Source: Nitrospirota bacterium (GTDB lineage Bacteria; JACPQY01). Taken from it: a stretch of DNA of 64,000 nucleotides. The notes below the pieces were generated by a model. The model was not told where the DNA came from, did not search any database, and saw only the letters and a list, made by a program, of their open reading frames with translations. The number at the start of each line of letters is the position of its first letter. Position 1 is the stretch's first letter. The position numbers and the translations under genes are program-made. The stretch covers positions 122,917 to 186,916 of the forward strand of contig JACPAV010000005.1 of NCBI GenBank assembly GCA_016180645.1. Direction: 5' to 3'. Shown piece after piece: positions 1 to 7,726 of this stretch.

Positions 1-10
1 CCTGGGGTCA

Positions 11-841
11 ATGCTGAATGTTGACAAACTCACCGGTCCAGACAAGTCAATCTTCAAGATTGACCCCGTGTGGCCGGAGGGCAAGAGCTATGCCGTGGTG
101 CTCACGCATGACGTAGACTCCGGGTGGGCCTTCGAGCACACGGAGAATGTTGCCCCGCTTCTGAAAATCGAGTCCTCAGCCGGAGTACGGTCGGCCTGGT
201 ATTTTGTGGTCAAAACGATCCCAAGGCGTGAGATCCTGACACGGGGCTTGGAACGCGATGGCCATGAGATCGGATTTCACTGCTACAACCACGATCATCG
301 CTTCCCTTTTCTTTCCGAAGCCGCGATGCGCGCGCGGCTGGATCGTTGCCGTCCGTTTCTCGACCGGTTTGGCGTAAAGGGAATGCGATCCGCAAACTAC
401 CTCAAGAGTTCCCGATTCCTCTCCATCATGGGTGAGCGATTCGAGTACGACCTATCCTTCCGCGATTCCTACCATGGCGCAGGGGGCGCTCATGGCTGCT
501 CCACGGTGCACCCGTTTCGGATTGGGGGAGGCTCCCTCCTGGAAATCCCGACAACCATGCCGGATGACTACGACCTTTTTTCCCGCGGGCTGTCCCCCGA
601 GGAAGCCCTGAAGATGCAAATCGAATCGATGGAGAACATCAAGATACGCGGAGGCGTGGTCAATCTGGTCACACATACGGAGCCTCATCTTTCGGTGAAC
701 AAGAAGGGGCTATGCCTGTACCAGGAAATCGTTCGATACGTTTCATCGGACCCCGCCGCCTGGATCACCCTCCCCCGCGATCTCGCCGCGTGGCGGAAAA
801 GAGCCTCCCTGCTGGCCCCGCGTGAAACTCTGCCCACTTGA
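11..841 (+). CDS. polysaccharide deacetylase-like protein, possibly 5'-incomplete
   Basis: The product resembles the polysaccharide deacetylase (NodB/CE4) superfamily, metal-dependent enzymes that remove acetyl groups from glycans. The metal-site motif LTHDVDS lies near residue 31 and a GHEIGFHCYNHDHRF block near residue 85; a late NLVTHTEPH segment fits the His-containing motif near the end of the fold. The protein is 276 residues from the first ATG, a normal domain length without a signal peptide. The frame stays open to the first base of the window, so the true start may lie upstream. Family membership is fairly secure; the substrate is unknown. The stop codon abuts a 7-bp tandem repeat. 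Confidence 0.75.
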   Translation: MLNVDKLTGPDKSIFKIDPVWPEGKSYAVVLTHDVDSGWAFEHTENVAPLLKIESSAGVRSAWYFVVKTIPRREILTRGLERDGHEIGFHCYNHDHRFPFLSEAAMRARLDRCRPFLDRFGVKGMRSANYLKSSRFLSIMGERFEYDLSFRDSYHGAGGAHGCSTVHPFRIGGGSLLEIPTTMPDDYDLFSRGLSPEEALKMQIESMENIKIRGGVVNLVTHTEPHLSVNKKGLCLYQEIVRYVSSDPAAWITLPRDLAAWRKRASLLAPRETLPT

Positions 842-868
842 CGATTCACGATTCTCGATCCACGATCC
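841..868. repeat. heptamer tandem repeat, 4 x 7 bp
   Basis: Four 7-bp units read ACGATTC, ACGATTC, TCGATCC, ACGATCC. The array begins on the last base of the deacetylase stop codon. It belongs to a dispersed family with related arrays at 28684, 34652 and 56620. Confidence 0.75.
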
Positions 869-895
869 GTATGTTGCAAGTTTCGGACCTCGACG

Positions 896-959
896 CGCGG
901 GCTGAAGCCCGCGGCTACGAAGAGTGGGACCAGAGGTAGGCGCAGGCTTTATGCCTGCG
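896..959. repeat. REP-like pair of palindromes
   Basis: Two short hairpins lie between the deacetylase and tRNA-Ser. The first has 8-bp arms (896-903 with 906-913, CGCGGGCT/AGCCCGCG); the second has 7-bp arms (941-947 with 953-959, CGCAGGC/GCCTGCG). The second resembles the palindrome at 49899-49916. The rest of 842-1070 holds no gene I can support. Confidence 0.6.
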
Positions 960-1070
960 TACATTCCGCGCTGTCAGGTGAACAGTTTAGAGAAGTGCGT
1001 GACCAGCCAGGAGGGCGCGGTCGCGCACCATGGAGGACACGATGTCCTCGCGCCGTCAGGCGCACATTTT

Positions 1071-1157
1071 GGAGAGGTGCGTGAGCGGTTGAAACGGCAC
1101 GCCTGGAGAGCGTGTAGGGATTAACGTCTCTCGTGGGTTCAAATCCCACCCTCTCCG
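1071..1157 (+). tRNA. tRNA-Ser (anticodon GGA)
   Basis: A class II tRNA with a long variable arm. The acceptor GGAGAGG (1071-1077) pairs with CCTCTCC (1150-1156). The anticodon stem is CACGC/GCGTG (1098-1102/1110-1114) around loop CTGGAGA, giving anticodon GGA at 1105-1107, which reads UCC and UCU. The T arm GTGGG-TTCAAAT-CCCAC is canonical. The 3' sequence after the discriminator G is CA rather than an encoded CCA. Confidence 0.95.
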
Positions 1158-1215
1158 CATTCCATCAGTACTTACACCGGTTGAAATCCCGGCCCGAACG
1201 CGTTAAGAAGTGCGC

Positions 1216-1398
1216 ATGGAAGACGTCATCCCGACCGAACTGAAGTGCCCGTTTTGCCAAGGCATGTTTGTCATCTCCGGTCTCGCCCTCGACGAGGATC
1301 AGAGCATCTACTGCAAGTGCGGCCACTGCGGCAAGAAAGTTCAGTTCGCCAAAGTCGAACACCACGAATTGAAGTCCACTCCTACCAAGAAGAAGTAG
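1216..1398 (+). CDS. small zinc-ribbon protein
   Basis: A 60-residue protein with two zinc-binding knuckles, CPFC near residue 12 and CKCGHCGKK near residue 35, ending in a Lys-rich tail. It is probably a small zinc ribbon binding nucleic acid or protein; no specific family is recognised. Start choice: ATG at 1216 has a purine-rich AAGAAG just upstream; an in-frame GTG at 1210 is possible. It sits 58 bp after tRNA-Ser and 73 bp before the ThDP-enzyme gene. Confidence 0.6.
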   Translation: MEDVIPTELKCPFCQGMFVISGLALDEDQSIYCKCGHCGKKVQFAKVEHHELKSTPTKKK

Positions 1399-1471
1399 GT
1401 GGTGAAATTCCGATTGGATTCCGAGGCTGATTTCTTGTTGGCAATGGTGACTCAGATGATCCCCCTCCATA

Positions 1472-3112
1472 ATGGGTAGCATTCACGGCGGACTCATCGT
1501 CGCCAAGGCCCTGAAATCTATCGGCACGGAGTGCCTGTTCACCCTCTGCGGCGGGCATATTCAGAATATCTACGACGGATGCCTCACCCTCGGAATCCGG
1601 GTCGTCGATTTTCGCCACGAACAGGCCGCGGCCCACGCCGCCGATGGATGGTCCCGCGCCACCGGGAAGCCGGGCGTGGTCGCCGTGACAGCCGGTCCGG
1701 GTGTAACCGATGCCGTTACCGGGGTGGCCAACGCCTGGCGGGCCCAAAGCCCCATGATCGTCATCGGCGGCCAGGGGCCGAAATCCATGCAGGACAAGGG
1801 ATCTCTCCAGGAGATGGACCACGTTGAACTCATGCGGTCCATTACGAAGTGGTCGGTGTCCGTTCCAGAAACACGCCGCCTCGGTGAATATGTGCTTCAT
1901 GCCTACCGGGTGGCCCTCTCCGGAGTACCCGGGCCCGTCTTCCTCGAAATGCCCATCGACATCCTGATGAACTACGCCGAGGAAGCCGAGACCGGAATCC
2001 CCGATCGCCCCCCCGAAGTCCCTCCCATGGGACCCGATCCCGCTCAGGTGGAACGCGCCGCCGAGCTGATTCGGACGGCCCAGAATCCCGTCGCCCTCAT
2101 CGGAAGTCAGTTGGCCTGGTCGCGTCGCCGTGACATCGCCCCCGAATTCTGCGAGACGCTCCACATCCCCGCGTTTCTGAATGGGATGGCCCGCGGGGCC
2201 CTGCGCCCGGACCATCCCTGGTTCTTCCATCTCTGCCGCCGCCAGGCCCTGGAAAAGGCGGACGTCGTTCTGGTCTTCGGAACCCCGCTCGATTTTCGGC
2301 TGGATTATGGTCGAGTTCTCGGTGAGAAAGCAAAGATTGTTCAAGTAGACCTTGAAGGTAAGGAACTCGGTCGAAACCGTCCGCTCGACCTCGCCATACT
2401 CGGTGACACGGGGCTTGTCATGGATGGACTACTGCGCACCCTGGGCTCCCGCAAAGACGGCGCCCCGAATCACGGCTGGATCGAGTATCTCCGGCAAGCC
2501 GAGACCAAGGCCTGGGAGAAAATGAAGCCCGAGATGGAGTCGAATGACGTACCGGTGAATCCCCTCCGCTTTTCGAATGAACTGAGGAAATTTGTCGATG
2601 AAAACACCGTGCTGATCGGCGATGGAGGCGACATCGTGGGTACCGCAGCAAAGATGAATTTCCCGTACAAGATGGGGCAATGGATGGATCCCGGCCCGCT
2701 CGGAACGCTGGGCGTCGGCCCCTCTTTCGCGATGGCCGCCAAGCTCGCGAATCCCGAAGCACGGGTCATGATCGTATACGGAGACGGCTCATTCGGACTC
2801 AATGGATTCGAATATGAGGCTGCCATCCGCCAGAAGATTCCTTTTGTGGGCGTGATGGGCAACGATGCCGCATGGATGCAGATCCACCGCGGCCAGGAAA
2901 TGATCTTCGGCGCCGATCGAACCGTGGCCACCAAGCTCGATTTCACCCGGTATGATCGGATCGTGGAGGCCATGGGAGGTCACGGAGAGTACGTCGAAAA
3001 ACCGGCCGGGATCGGTCCCGCCATCGAACGATCTCTCGCCTCGGGAAAACCCGCGCTCGTGAACGTGAAAATCGGCCGCAGCGAATTCCGGAGGGGATCG
3101 CTCAGTGTGTGA
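1472..3112 (+). CDS. thiamine-diphosphate enzyme, acetolactate synthase / 2-hydroxyacyl-CoA lyase family
   Basis: A 546-residue ThDP-dependent enzyme with the usual three domains (PYR, central Rossmann, PP). The catalytic Glu is in FRHEQ (E50), and GDGSFGLNGFE near residue 437 forms the ThDP/Mg2+ motif with the later Asn-Asp pair in VGVMGNDAAW. VTAGPGVTDAVTGVANA is the cofactor-interface region. Family members carboligate or cleave 2-ketoacids or 2-hydroxyacyl-CoAs. No ilvN or other branched-chain gene is nearby, so a biosynthetic IlvB role is unproven and a lyase or decarboxylase is equally possible. The isochorismatase-like gene follows after 36 bp, suggesting co-transcription. Confidence 0.8.
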   Translation: MGSIHGGLIVAKALKSIGTECLFTLCGGHIQNIYDGCLTLGIRVVDFRHEQAAAHAADGWSRATGKPGVVAVTAGPGVTDAVTGVANAWRAQSPMIVIGGQGPKSMQDKGSLQEMDHVELMRSITKWSVSVPETRRLGEYVLHAYRVALSGVPGPVFLEMPIDILMNYAEEAETGIPDRPPEVPPMGPDPAQVERAAELIRTAQNPVALIGSQLAWSRRRDIAPEFCETLHIPAFLNGMARGALRPDHPWFFHLCRRQALEKADVVLVFGTPLDFRLDYGRVLGEKAKIVQVDLEGKELGRNRPLDLAILGDTGLVMDGLLRTLGSRKDGAPNHGWIEYLRQAETKAWEKMKPEMESNDVPVNPLRFSNELRKFVDENTVLIGDGGDIVGTAAKMNFPYKMGQWMDPGPLGTLGVGPSFAMAAKLANPEARVMIVYGDGSFGLNGFEYEAAIRQKIPFVGVMGNDAAWMQIHRGQEMIFGADRTVATKLDFTRYDRIVEAMGGHGEYVEKPAGIGPAIERSLASGKPALVNVKIGRSEFRRGSLSV

Positions 3113-3124
3113 CGTACGAGAGAT

Positions 3125-3145
3125 GGGAGGCGGGAGGCGGGAGGC
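3125..3145. repeat. heptamer tandem repeat GGGAGGC x 3
   Basis: Three perfect copies of GGGAGGC end 3 bp before the ATG of the next gene. The last copy supplies an AGG-rich Shine-Dalgarno-like sequence, so the array appears to serve as the ribosome binding site for the isochorismatase-like gene. Confidence 0.75.
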
Positions 3146-3148
3146 GAC

Positions 3149-3721
3149 ATGGCTGTTCCGTTGATGCTGCCTACTCCCCGGGATACCGTCGTGGTCGTCA
3201 TCGATGCGCAGGAGCGTCTGATGCCTGCGATGCACGCCGATCTCAGGGATCGCGCCCTTAAACACATGCAGGCCCTTCTCAAGGCTTCCGCCGTTCACCA
3301 GGTCCCGGTCGTTTGCACTGAGCAGTATCCCAAGGGCCTGGGAGCTACGCTCCCGGAGATTCGTTCCCTGATGGAGCCCTACGACCCCATCGTCAAGACC
3401 GCTTTCAGTTGCTGCGATGTCGAGCCTTTCACGCGCAAACTCGAATCACTCAACCGTCCCAATATCGCCGTGATGGGCATGGAAACCCACGTCTGCGTTT
3501 ACCAGACCGTCGTGGGCTTGCTCCAACGCGGCTACAAGCCTCTCCTGCTATCCGATGCCGTCTGCTCTCGGAAAATGATCGACTACGAGACGAGCGTGGA
3601 GCAAATGCGGGAGGATGGCGCCACGATCAGCACAACGGAAACTCTGCTCTTCTCCTGGACGCGCGAGGCCGGTTCGGAGGCCTTCAAGAAAATCTCACTC
3701 ATCGTCCGCGATTTGAGCTGA
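3149..3721 (+). CDS. isochorismatase-family cysteine hydrolase
   Basis: A 190-residue hydrolase of the isochorismatase/nicotinamidase superfamily. The catalytic triad is visible: Asp19 in VVIDAQE, Lys83 in IVKTAF and Cys116 in METHVCVYQT, with the conserved cis-peptide region before the Cys. The length suits the small YcaC-like subgroup. The substrate is unknown; enzymes of this type hydrolyse C-N or vinyl ether bonds. It follows the ThDP enzyme closely and overlaps the 3' end of the convergent membrane-protein gene by 23 bp (3699-3721). Confidence 0.85.
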   Translation: MAVPLMLPTPRDTVVVVIDAQERLMPAMHADLRDRALKHMQALLKASAVHQVPVVCTEQYPKGLGATLPEIRSLMEPYDPIVKTAFSCCDVEPFTRKLESLNRPNIAVMGMETHVCVYQTVVGLLQRGYKPLLLSDAVCSRKMIDYETSVEQMREDGATISTTETLLFSWTREAGSEAFKKISLIVRDLS

Positions 3722-5423
3722 CCCCCGGGTCGCCTCCGTCCCCTCCGCCGGTACGTTCAGCGACAACAAATGCCTTTGCGTTCTTGCCGCAGCTGAACCC
3801 TGCATCTTCCGGCGCCGGCACGTAGGGCAGGCGCTGGCGCTGGAACTCCTCCAAGGCCCAACACGTCCGCCTCCAACCTTTTTCCCTGATCGCGTCCAGG
3901 ACCACGATGATCCGATCCGGGGTTTGGTCCTCCACGATCCTTCGGATTTCCGCTTCGGGTGTCGATGGCCTCCATCCCGCGCGGAATATTCGTATCCCCG
4001 GCCCGTGCGAAAACAGCTGGATATCCCCGGCAAAGACATTCTTCCCGGCGGCGTGAAAGGCTGCAATGAAATCGCTGCCGAACACGCCGACCGTTTGCGA
4101 CGAGTCGATCGTCCGCAGTAGCCGCTTGAACGCCGCCTCGATCTCCGTCTTCGAGGCTGAGGACAACCGGATGCCACGCGCTCCCGGGATCTCCAGAACC
4201 GCATCGTACGCGCCGCGAACGGGATGGTCTCGCGCCGGGAACAGCGCTGAAGCGGAAAAAGGCACGAGCCGAAGCAGGGCCGGGCAGATGGCCCCGAGGA
4301 GGATCCCTCCCCCTACCCATCGGCCCCAAGAACCGATCCTTCCCGATCCCCACCGTCGTGCCCCGCGGAACATCGACTCGATCACCACGACCAGAAGGAG
4401 CGCCGTTGGCGCGCGCGCCACGGTTGTCGCCATCTGCCTGCCCGCGAACAGGAATTCCACGTCCGCAAGGATCGCCGCTCCAAGCAGGATCAGCATCGTG
4501 TCCGTGCGGCCCCGCTCACGCCCCGCGGACAGTCCTCCCGCCACCAGGATCGTCCCTGCGACCAAGGCCGTCATATCCAGGCCGACCAGGAGGGCCTCCA
4601 AAACGTCCGAGAACCGGTCGTCCGGAAGACCCCCCCGCAACACGGCCGCTTTCAGGGTGAGCAACGCAGACCCGAGATTCTCCAGGGGACCGAGGGGATG
4701 AAAGGTCATTCTTTCCGTGTACACGGGGTAGGGATAGAGGCGTCCGACCATGACATCCCATCCCGCCTGGGATCCGATGGTCGCGTAGACAACCGTTGTG
4801 ATCCCCGTTGCGACCACCGCAAACACCGCGACATGGCCCCACCCAATCTCCCCCCCACGCCTCCACGTCAAGCAAGCGATGAGGGCCGCCGCCCCGGCGA
4901 ACAGACCCACGCCCAGCGGCAGGGGCTTCGACAGCAGCCCAACCGCCGCGACCGCCGCCAGGGCGAGGACCTTGCCGGGCCGTGGCCTCTTGGCATACGA
5001 CGCCAGCAGGGCCGCCGCGGCCAGGAAGGCCGCAACCGCAAGATGATGATTGTATGTCGCCCGGGGCGGGAGGAACGCCCGCCCCGCCAGCAGGGCCGCC
5101 AACACGCTCCACCACGGTCCCATCAACCCACGGCAAGACGCGTACGCCGCGCCGTAGCCGATGGTTGCAAAGCCTACCGCCACCAGCCGCACATTCAGGA
5201 TCTCGTACGCCGCTCCCGTCAGCGAGAAAACCCACTGGAGCAGATACGGATACAGGGGCCCGTACATCCAGTCGATCTCCGAATAAAGTCCGAAACCCCA
5301 TCCAAGTCGCTGGACCGTGATCAGATCGCGGAATTCTTCGCCTCCGAGGTGGGTTCGGCACAGGGTAATATGGAATGCGAGATGAAGAGCCAGCCCCACG
5401 AAGAAGGGCGTACACCGCTTCAC
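3699..5423 (-). CDS. polytopic membrane protein, possibly a GT-C type glycosyltransferase
   Basis: A 574-residue protein with about ten hydrophobic segments in its first ~380 residues and a soluble C-terminal domain of ~170 residues. An acidic pair in the first periplasmic loop (GGEEF, about residues 28-32) and the downstream SEIDWMYGPLYPYLL segment resemble lipid-linked-sugar glycosyltransferases of the GT-C fold (mannosyltransferase/ArnT-like), which I infer rather than prove. It is last in a minus-strand operon: nucleotidyltransferase-like protein, aldo/keto reductase-like protein (24-bp gap), then this gene. It could glycosylate an envelope polymer or a peptide; the sequence does not decide. 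Confidence 0.6.
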   Translation of the reverse strand: MKRCTPFFVGLALHLAFHITLCRTHLGGEEFRDLITVQRLGWGFGLYSEIDWMYGPLYPYLLQWVFSLTGAAYEILNVRLVAVGFATIGYGAAYASCRGLMGPWWSVLAALLAGRAFLPPRATYNHHLAVAAFLAAAALLASYAKRPRPGKVLALAAVAAVGLLSKPLPLGVGLFAGAAALIACLTWRRGGEIGWGHVAVFAVVATGITTVVYATIGSQAGWDVMVGRLYPYPVYTERMTFHPLGPLENLGSALLTLKAAVLRGGLPDDRFSDVLEALLVGLDMTALVAGTILVAGGLSAGRERGRTDTMLILLGAAILADVEFLFAGRQMATTVARAPTALLLVVVIESMFRGARRWGSGRIGSWGRWVGGGILLGAICPALLRLVPFSASALFPARDHPVRGAYDAVLEIPGARGIRLSSASKTEIEAAFKRLLRTIDSSQTVGVFGSDFIAAFHAAGKNVFAGDIQLFSHGPGIRIFRAGWRPSTPEAEIRRIVEDQTPDRIIVVLDAIREKGWRRTCWALEEFQRQRLPYVPAPEDAGFSCGKNAKAFVVAERTGGGDGGDPGVSSNRGR

Positions 5424-5447
5424 GGTCGCCCGTGGAGATACGAGAAC

Positions 5448-6305
5448 CTAGGACAGATCTACGTCGCCCCGGAATCGATCCAGTTCGGCCACCGCGGTGC
5501 TGAAGACCGACGCCTTCGGCGCCTGTTTGTGCACCGCATCCCCCACCTTGCGCATCCACGTCAGCTCGTCTTCGACCATGGGCCCCTTCTCGAGAGCATC
5601 GACGGCCGATTTCATCTGATCGTGATTGGCCGGGCCGCTCATCACCACGTCGATCGCCGGATTCGACAGCGCAAAACGATAGCAATCCGTCGCTGTCGGC
5701 ACGGGTACGGAATCCGGCAGCCCCTTGGGACGCTTGAGCAGGGTTCCCCATCGTGTCGTTGTGTAGGTTACCAATCCCGGCCCGCCCTTTTTCACCTGGG
5801 GAAATATTTCCTTCTCGGCGCCTCGATGAGCGGCATTGTATCGGATGTGGAGGATGTCAAAGAGGCCCTTCTCCAGAATGGTGGCTCCGTACGGGCGGTG
5901 ATGGGATGAGAGCGCGAGGCAACGTACCTTTCCCTTCTCCACCAGGCGCGCAGCGGAATCCCGGATCCGCTCCGGAGGCTGGCGATTCCACCATCCGAGG
6001 AGGAGCACGTCCGCGCTATCGAGTTTCAAAGAACGAAGCGCCCGGTCCACGCTCCATTCCATCAACTTCGCCACACGCGAGTAGCTCTGGACCACTACGA
6101 CCATCCGATCGCGGTGCTTGGCGGACAGACTCCGCACGCCATCCCGGAACCCGGATCGTCTCGCCGATCCCCAGTAGAAGTAGTTCACGCCGCGCTCAAA
6201 CGCCCATTCGAGGTCTCGCGCCCCCACACCGTAGCTCGACGCCACGCCCAGGCGGCCGACTTTCATTCCCGTTCTTCCCAAAACAGCTTCTTTTCCGTTC
6301 TTCAT
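5448..6305 (-). CDS. aldo/keto reductase-fold protein with degenerate active site
   Basis: A 285-residue protein with the aldo/keto reductase (AKR) barrel pattern: a start MKNGKEAVLGRTGMKVGRLG typical of the family, a middle WSVDRALRSLKLDSADVLLL and a late SNPAIDVVMSGPAN NADPH-side block. The catalytic Asp-Tyr-Lys-His tetrad looks lost: FIDTA-type sequence is replaced by YFYWGS, the strand normally ending in Lys reads VVVVQSY, and the His position falls in LLGWWN. It may bind a cofactor without normal reductase chemistry. Start: ATG 6305, overlapping the upstream stop as ATGA, which indicates translational coupling to the nucleotidyltransferase-like gene. Confidence 0.75.
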   Translation of the reverse strand: MKNGKEAVLGRTGMKVGRLGVASSYGVGARDLEWAFERGVNYFYWGSARRSGFRDGVRSLSAKHRDRMVVVVQSYSRVAKLMEWSVDRALRSLKLDSADVLLLGWWNRQPPERIRDSAARLVEKGKVRCLALSSHHRPYGATILEKGLFDILHIRYNAAHRGAEKEIFPQVKKGGPGLVTYTTTRWGTLLKRPKGLPDSVPVPTATDCYRFALSNPAIDVVMSGPANHDQMKSAVDALEKGPMVEDELTWMRKVGDAVHKQAPKASVFSTAVAELDRFRGDVDLS

Positions 6306-7471
6306 AGGCGGGAGTCTAGCAGACCGAAAACCATTCTCAAATAGGCCGTCGGCACACGGCCGGCCGGTTGGAAGAACAGAGGCATGGCGAGCCGCTCCCT
6401 CCATCCCCCGATATCCCCTCGGAAGGCCGCATCTCTCAAGAAATCCAGCCGGCCGGCGAGCGGAAGATCCTCCTGCACAACGGCCTGCAATGGCGCCGGG
6501 TACCGTACCTCCCACCAGCGGGCCACCTGGCTCAGAGCGAACGCCGTGATCCCGGCCATTCTGAACCGCCGCACGTCATCTGCCCAAGCCTTCCACTCCA
6601 CTCGATCCCTCACGGCGCGGAAAACATACATCACATCCACGAAATCCGAGAGCATCGAGAAAGAGTTGGTGAAGGCGTGAAGGATGATGTGCAGGAAGGT
6701 CATCTCGGGGCTTAGCCGATGCCCCTTGAGGTCCGCGTTCTTCCACACGTCGTATTCAGCAAGGTCGAAATCGAATCGCGCGTGCAGTCCGAACTTCTCG
6801 GCGCAGAGTCCCCAGTGGAGATCGACCGGGGGCACCCGCGACCCGTTTGATCGGTGCGAGAAAGTCGCCTCATGGAATCGATTCAGCTCCGGCAGGGGGT
6901 GGAGAGGCAAGTAGCCCAGATCGCGGAGGATATCGGCGGCCTTGGGAACATCCTCGCGGTAAACCAGCAAATCGACATCCCCCGTCGGCCGGCATCCCAA
7001 ATCGGGAAAGGCCAACTCGCAGAGACCTACGCCCTTGAGCGCCAAGCACGGCACGTGCCGCCGCGCCATGAACCGGGTTACTCGTTCTTCCGCGGCCAGG
7101 ATAAAAAGATTCTTCGCCAGGGTGGTCCTCCGGACGGCCTGCGGAGTCGGCTGGAGGCGGCCACCGGCCCTGAGAATGCCACTCGCGATCTGCCGGGCAA
7201 TCAGCGGTTGAACACGCTGCCGTCCGGCCGTATTCCATTTGTCCAGCTCCACCACCGACCCCCGCTGTGGATCGACTGCAAGGAGTGTCAGGAGCGACCT
7301 AGAGCCTATCCCAAAACGTTTCGCGGACCCTGAAGGGCCCGCTACGGAGAAATCGCTTTTCCGCTGTAGTGGAGCCTTTAGGCTCCGCGAAGCCCGCTCC
7401 GGTTCCGTCAGGTTTTGGGATAGGCTTCTAGCTCGACTTTTGCCATTTTTTGAAAGGTTCATGTTGGTCAT
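6302..7471 (-). CDS. nucleotidyltransferase-like protein (NTP_transf_5 family), 5' end altered by MITEs
   Basis: About 389 residues; the recognisable part matches the uncharacterised nucleotidyltransferase family (PF14907 type). CLALKGVGL followed by CRPTGDVDLLV gives the Gly and Asp-x-Asp metal-binding pattern, then VDLHWGL. Such proteins often accompany lasso-peptide clusters, sometimes with HPr-kinase-like enzymes, and this gene lies next to one. The conserved region begins at about 7300; upstream codons come from two MITE-like repeats. The inner MITE adds exactly 43 codons in frame. No Shine-Dalgarno precedes the candidate ATGs at 7471 or 7462, so the start is uncertain and the gene may be weakly expressed or in decay. 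Confidence 0.7.
   Translation of the reverse strand: MTNMNLSKNGKSRARSLSQNLTEPERASRSLKAPLQRKSDFSVAGPSGSAKRFGIGSRSLLTLLAVDPQRGSVVELDKWNTAGRQRVQPLIARQIASGILRAGGRLQPTPQAVRRTTLAKNLFILAAEERVTRFMARRHVPCLALKGVGLCELAFPDLGCRPTGDVDLLVYREDVPKAADILRDLGYLPLHPLPELNRFHEATFSHRSNGSRVPPVDLHWGLCAEKFGLHARFDFDLAEYDVWKNADLKGHRLSPEMTFLHIILHAFTNSFSMLSDFVDVMYVFRAVRDRVEWKAWADDVRRFRMAGITAFALSQVARWWEVRYPAPLQAVVQEDLPLAGRLDFLRDAAFRGDIGGWRERLAMPLFFQPAGRVPTAYLRMVFGLLDSRL
7303..7427. mobile_element. MITE-like element, 125 bp, CTAG-flanked
   Basis: Terminal inverted repeats of 15 bp (AGCCTATCCCAAAAC at 7303-7317 and its complement at 7412-7426) enclose smaller palindromes. The tetranucleotide CTAG occurs on both flanks (7299-7302 and 7428-7431), like the 4-bp target duplications of IS5-type elements. 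There is no transposase. Element plus one CTAG is 129 bp, or 43 codons read through by the nucleotidyltransferase frame. Confidence 0.75.
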
Positions 7472-7618
7472 GATGCGTAGGGGAGGGTCTTCAGACCCTC
7501 CCGACAAGAGGGAGCATCTGAAGATGCTCCCCTACTTTCTCAAAATTCACGGCGTGGAAATGGCCTTCCCTCGTGAAGTGATGTTCACACAGCATGGAAA
7601 AATGGCAAAAGTCGAGCT
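7430..7618. mobile_element. MITE-like element, 189 bp, with 21-bp terminal inverted repeats
   Basis: A perfect 21-bp inverted repeat (7430-7450 and 7598-7618; outer end AGCTCGACTTTTGCC) encloses the REP composite at 7477-7535. It carries no coding capacity of its own, yet supplies the in-frame ATGs and first codons of the nucleotidyltransferase-like gene. The 125-bp element inserted at its left edge, so the two are nested. Confidence 0.7.
7477..7535. repeat. 59-bp REP composite, copy 1
   Basis: Two palindromes (GAGGGTCTTCAGACCCTC and GAGCATCTGAAGATGCTC) lie back to back between GTAGGG and CCCTAC ends. The same 59 bp occurs in inverted orientation and without mismatch at 29744-29802. Confidence 0.85.
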
Positions 7619-7673
7619 TAGGGTCATCCTCGGCTGCCATTGGGCAAGTCTATCACACACCGCCCCGGGCCGA

Positions 7674-7700
7674 TTGGCTTGGCCTCAACGCTGCTATAAT
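7674..7700 (+). promoter_or_regulatory. sigma-70-like promoter of the methyltransferase-kinase-cyclase operon
   Basis: A perfect -10 hexamer TATAAT lies at 7695-7700, 26 bp before the methyltransferase ATG. The best -35, TTGGCT (7674-7679), is only 15 bp upstream, so the -35 assignment is weak. Transcription would start near 7707. Confidence 0.5.
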
Positions 7701-7726
7701 CCCCGCGTGACCCCGCACCCACCTCA

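Noticed and set aside
46-70. Similarity of an AAGTCAA...GACCCC segment in the deacetylase to a segment near 61140
   Set aside because: Too short and imperfect to support a repeat; likely chance.
988-1070. Possible second tRNA-Ser-like sequence upstream of tRNA-Ser
   Set aside because: AGAAGTGCGTGA resembles the start of tRNA-Ser and a GAGGACA/TGTCCTC hairpin follows, but acceptor and T arms cannot be formed. At most a relic.
4698-5909. 403-residue plus-strand frame
   Set aside because: Antisense to two minus-strand genes with clear protein patterns; long stop-free frames are expected in GC-rich DNA.
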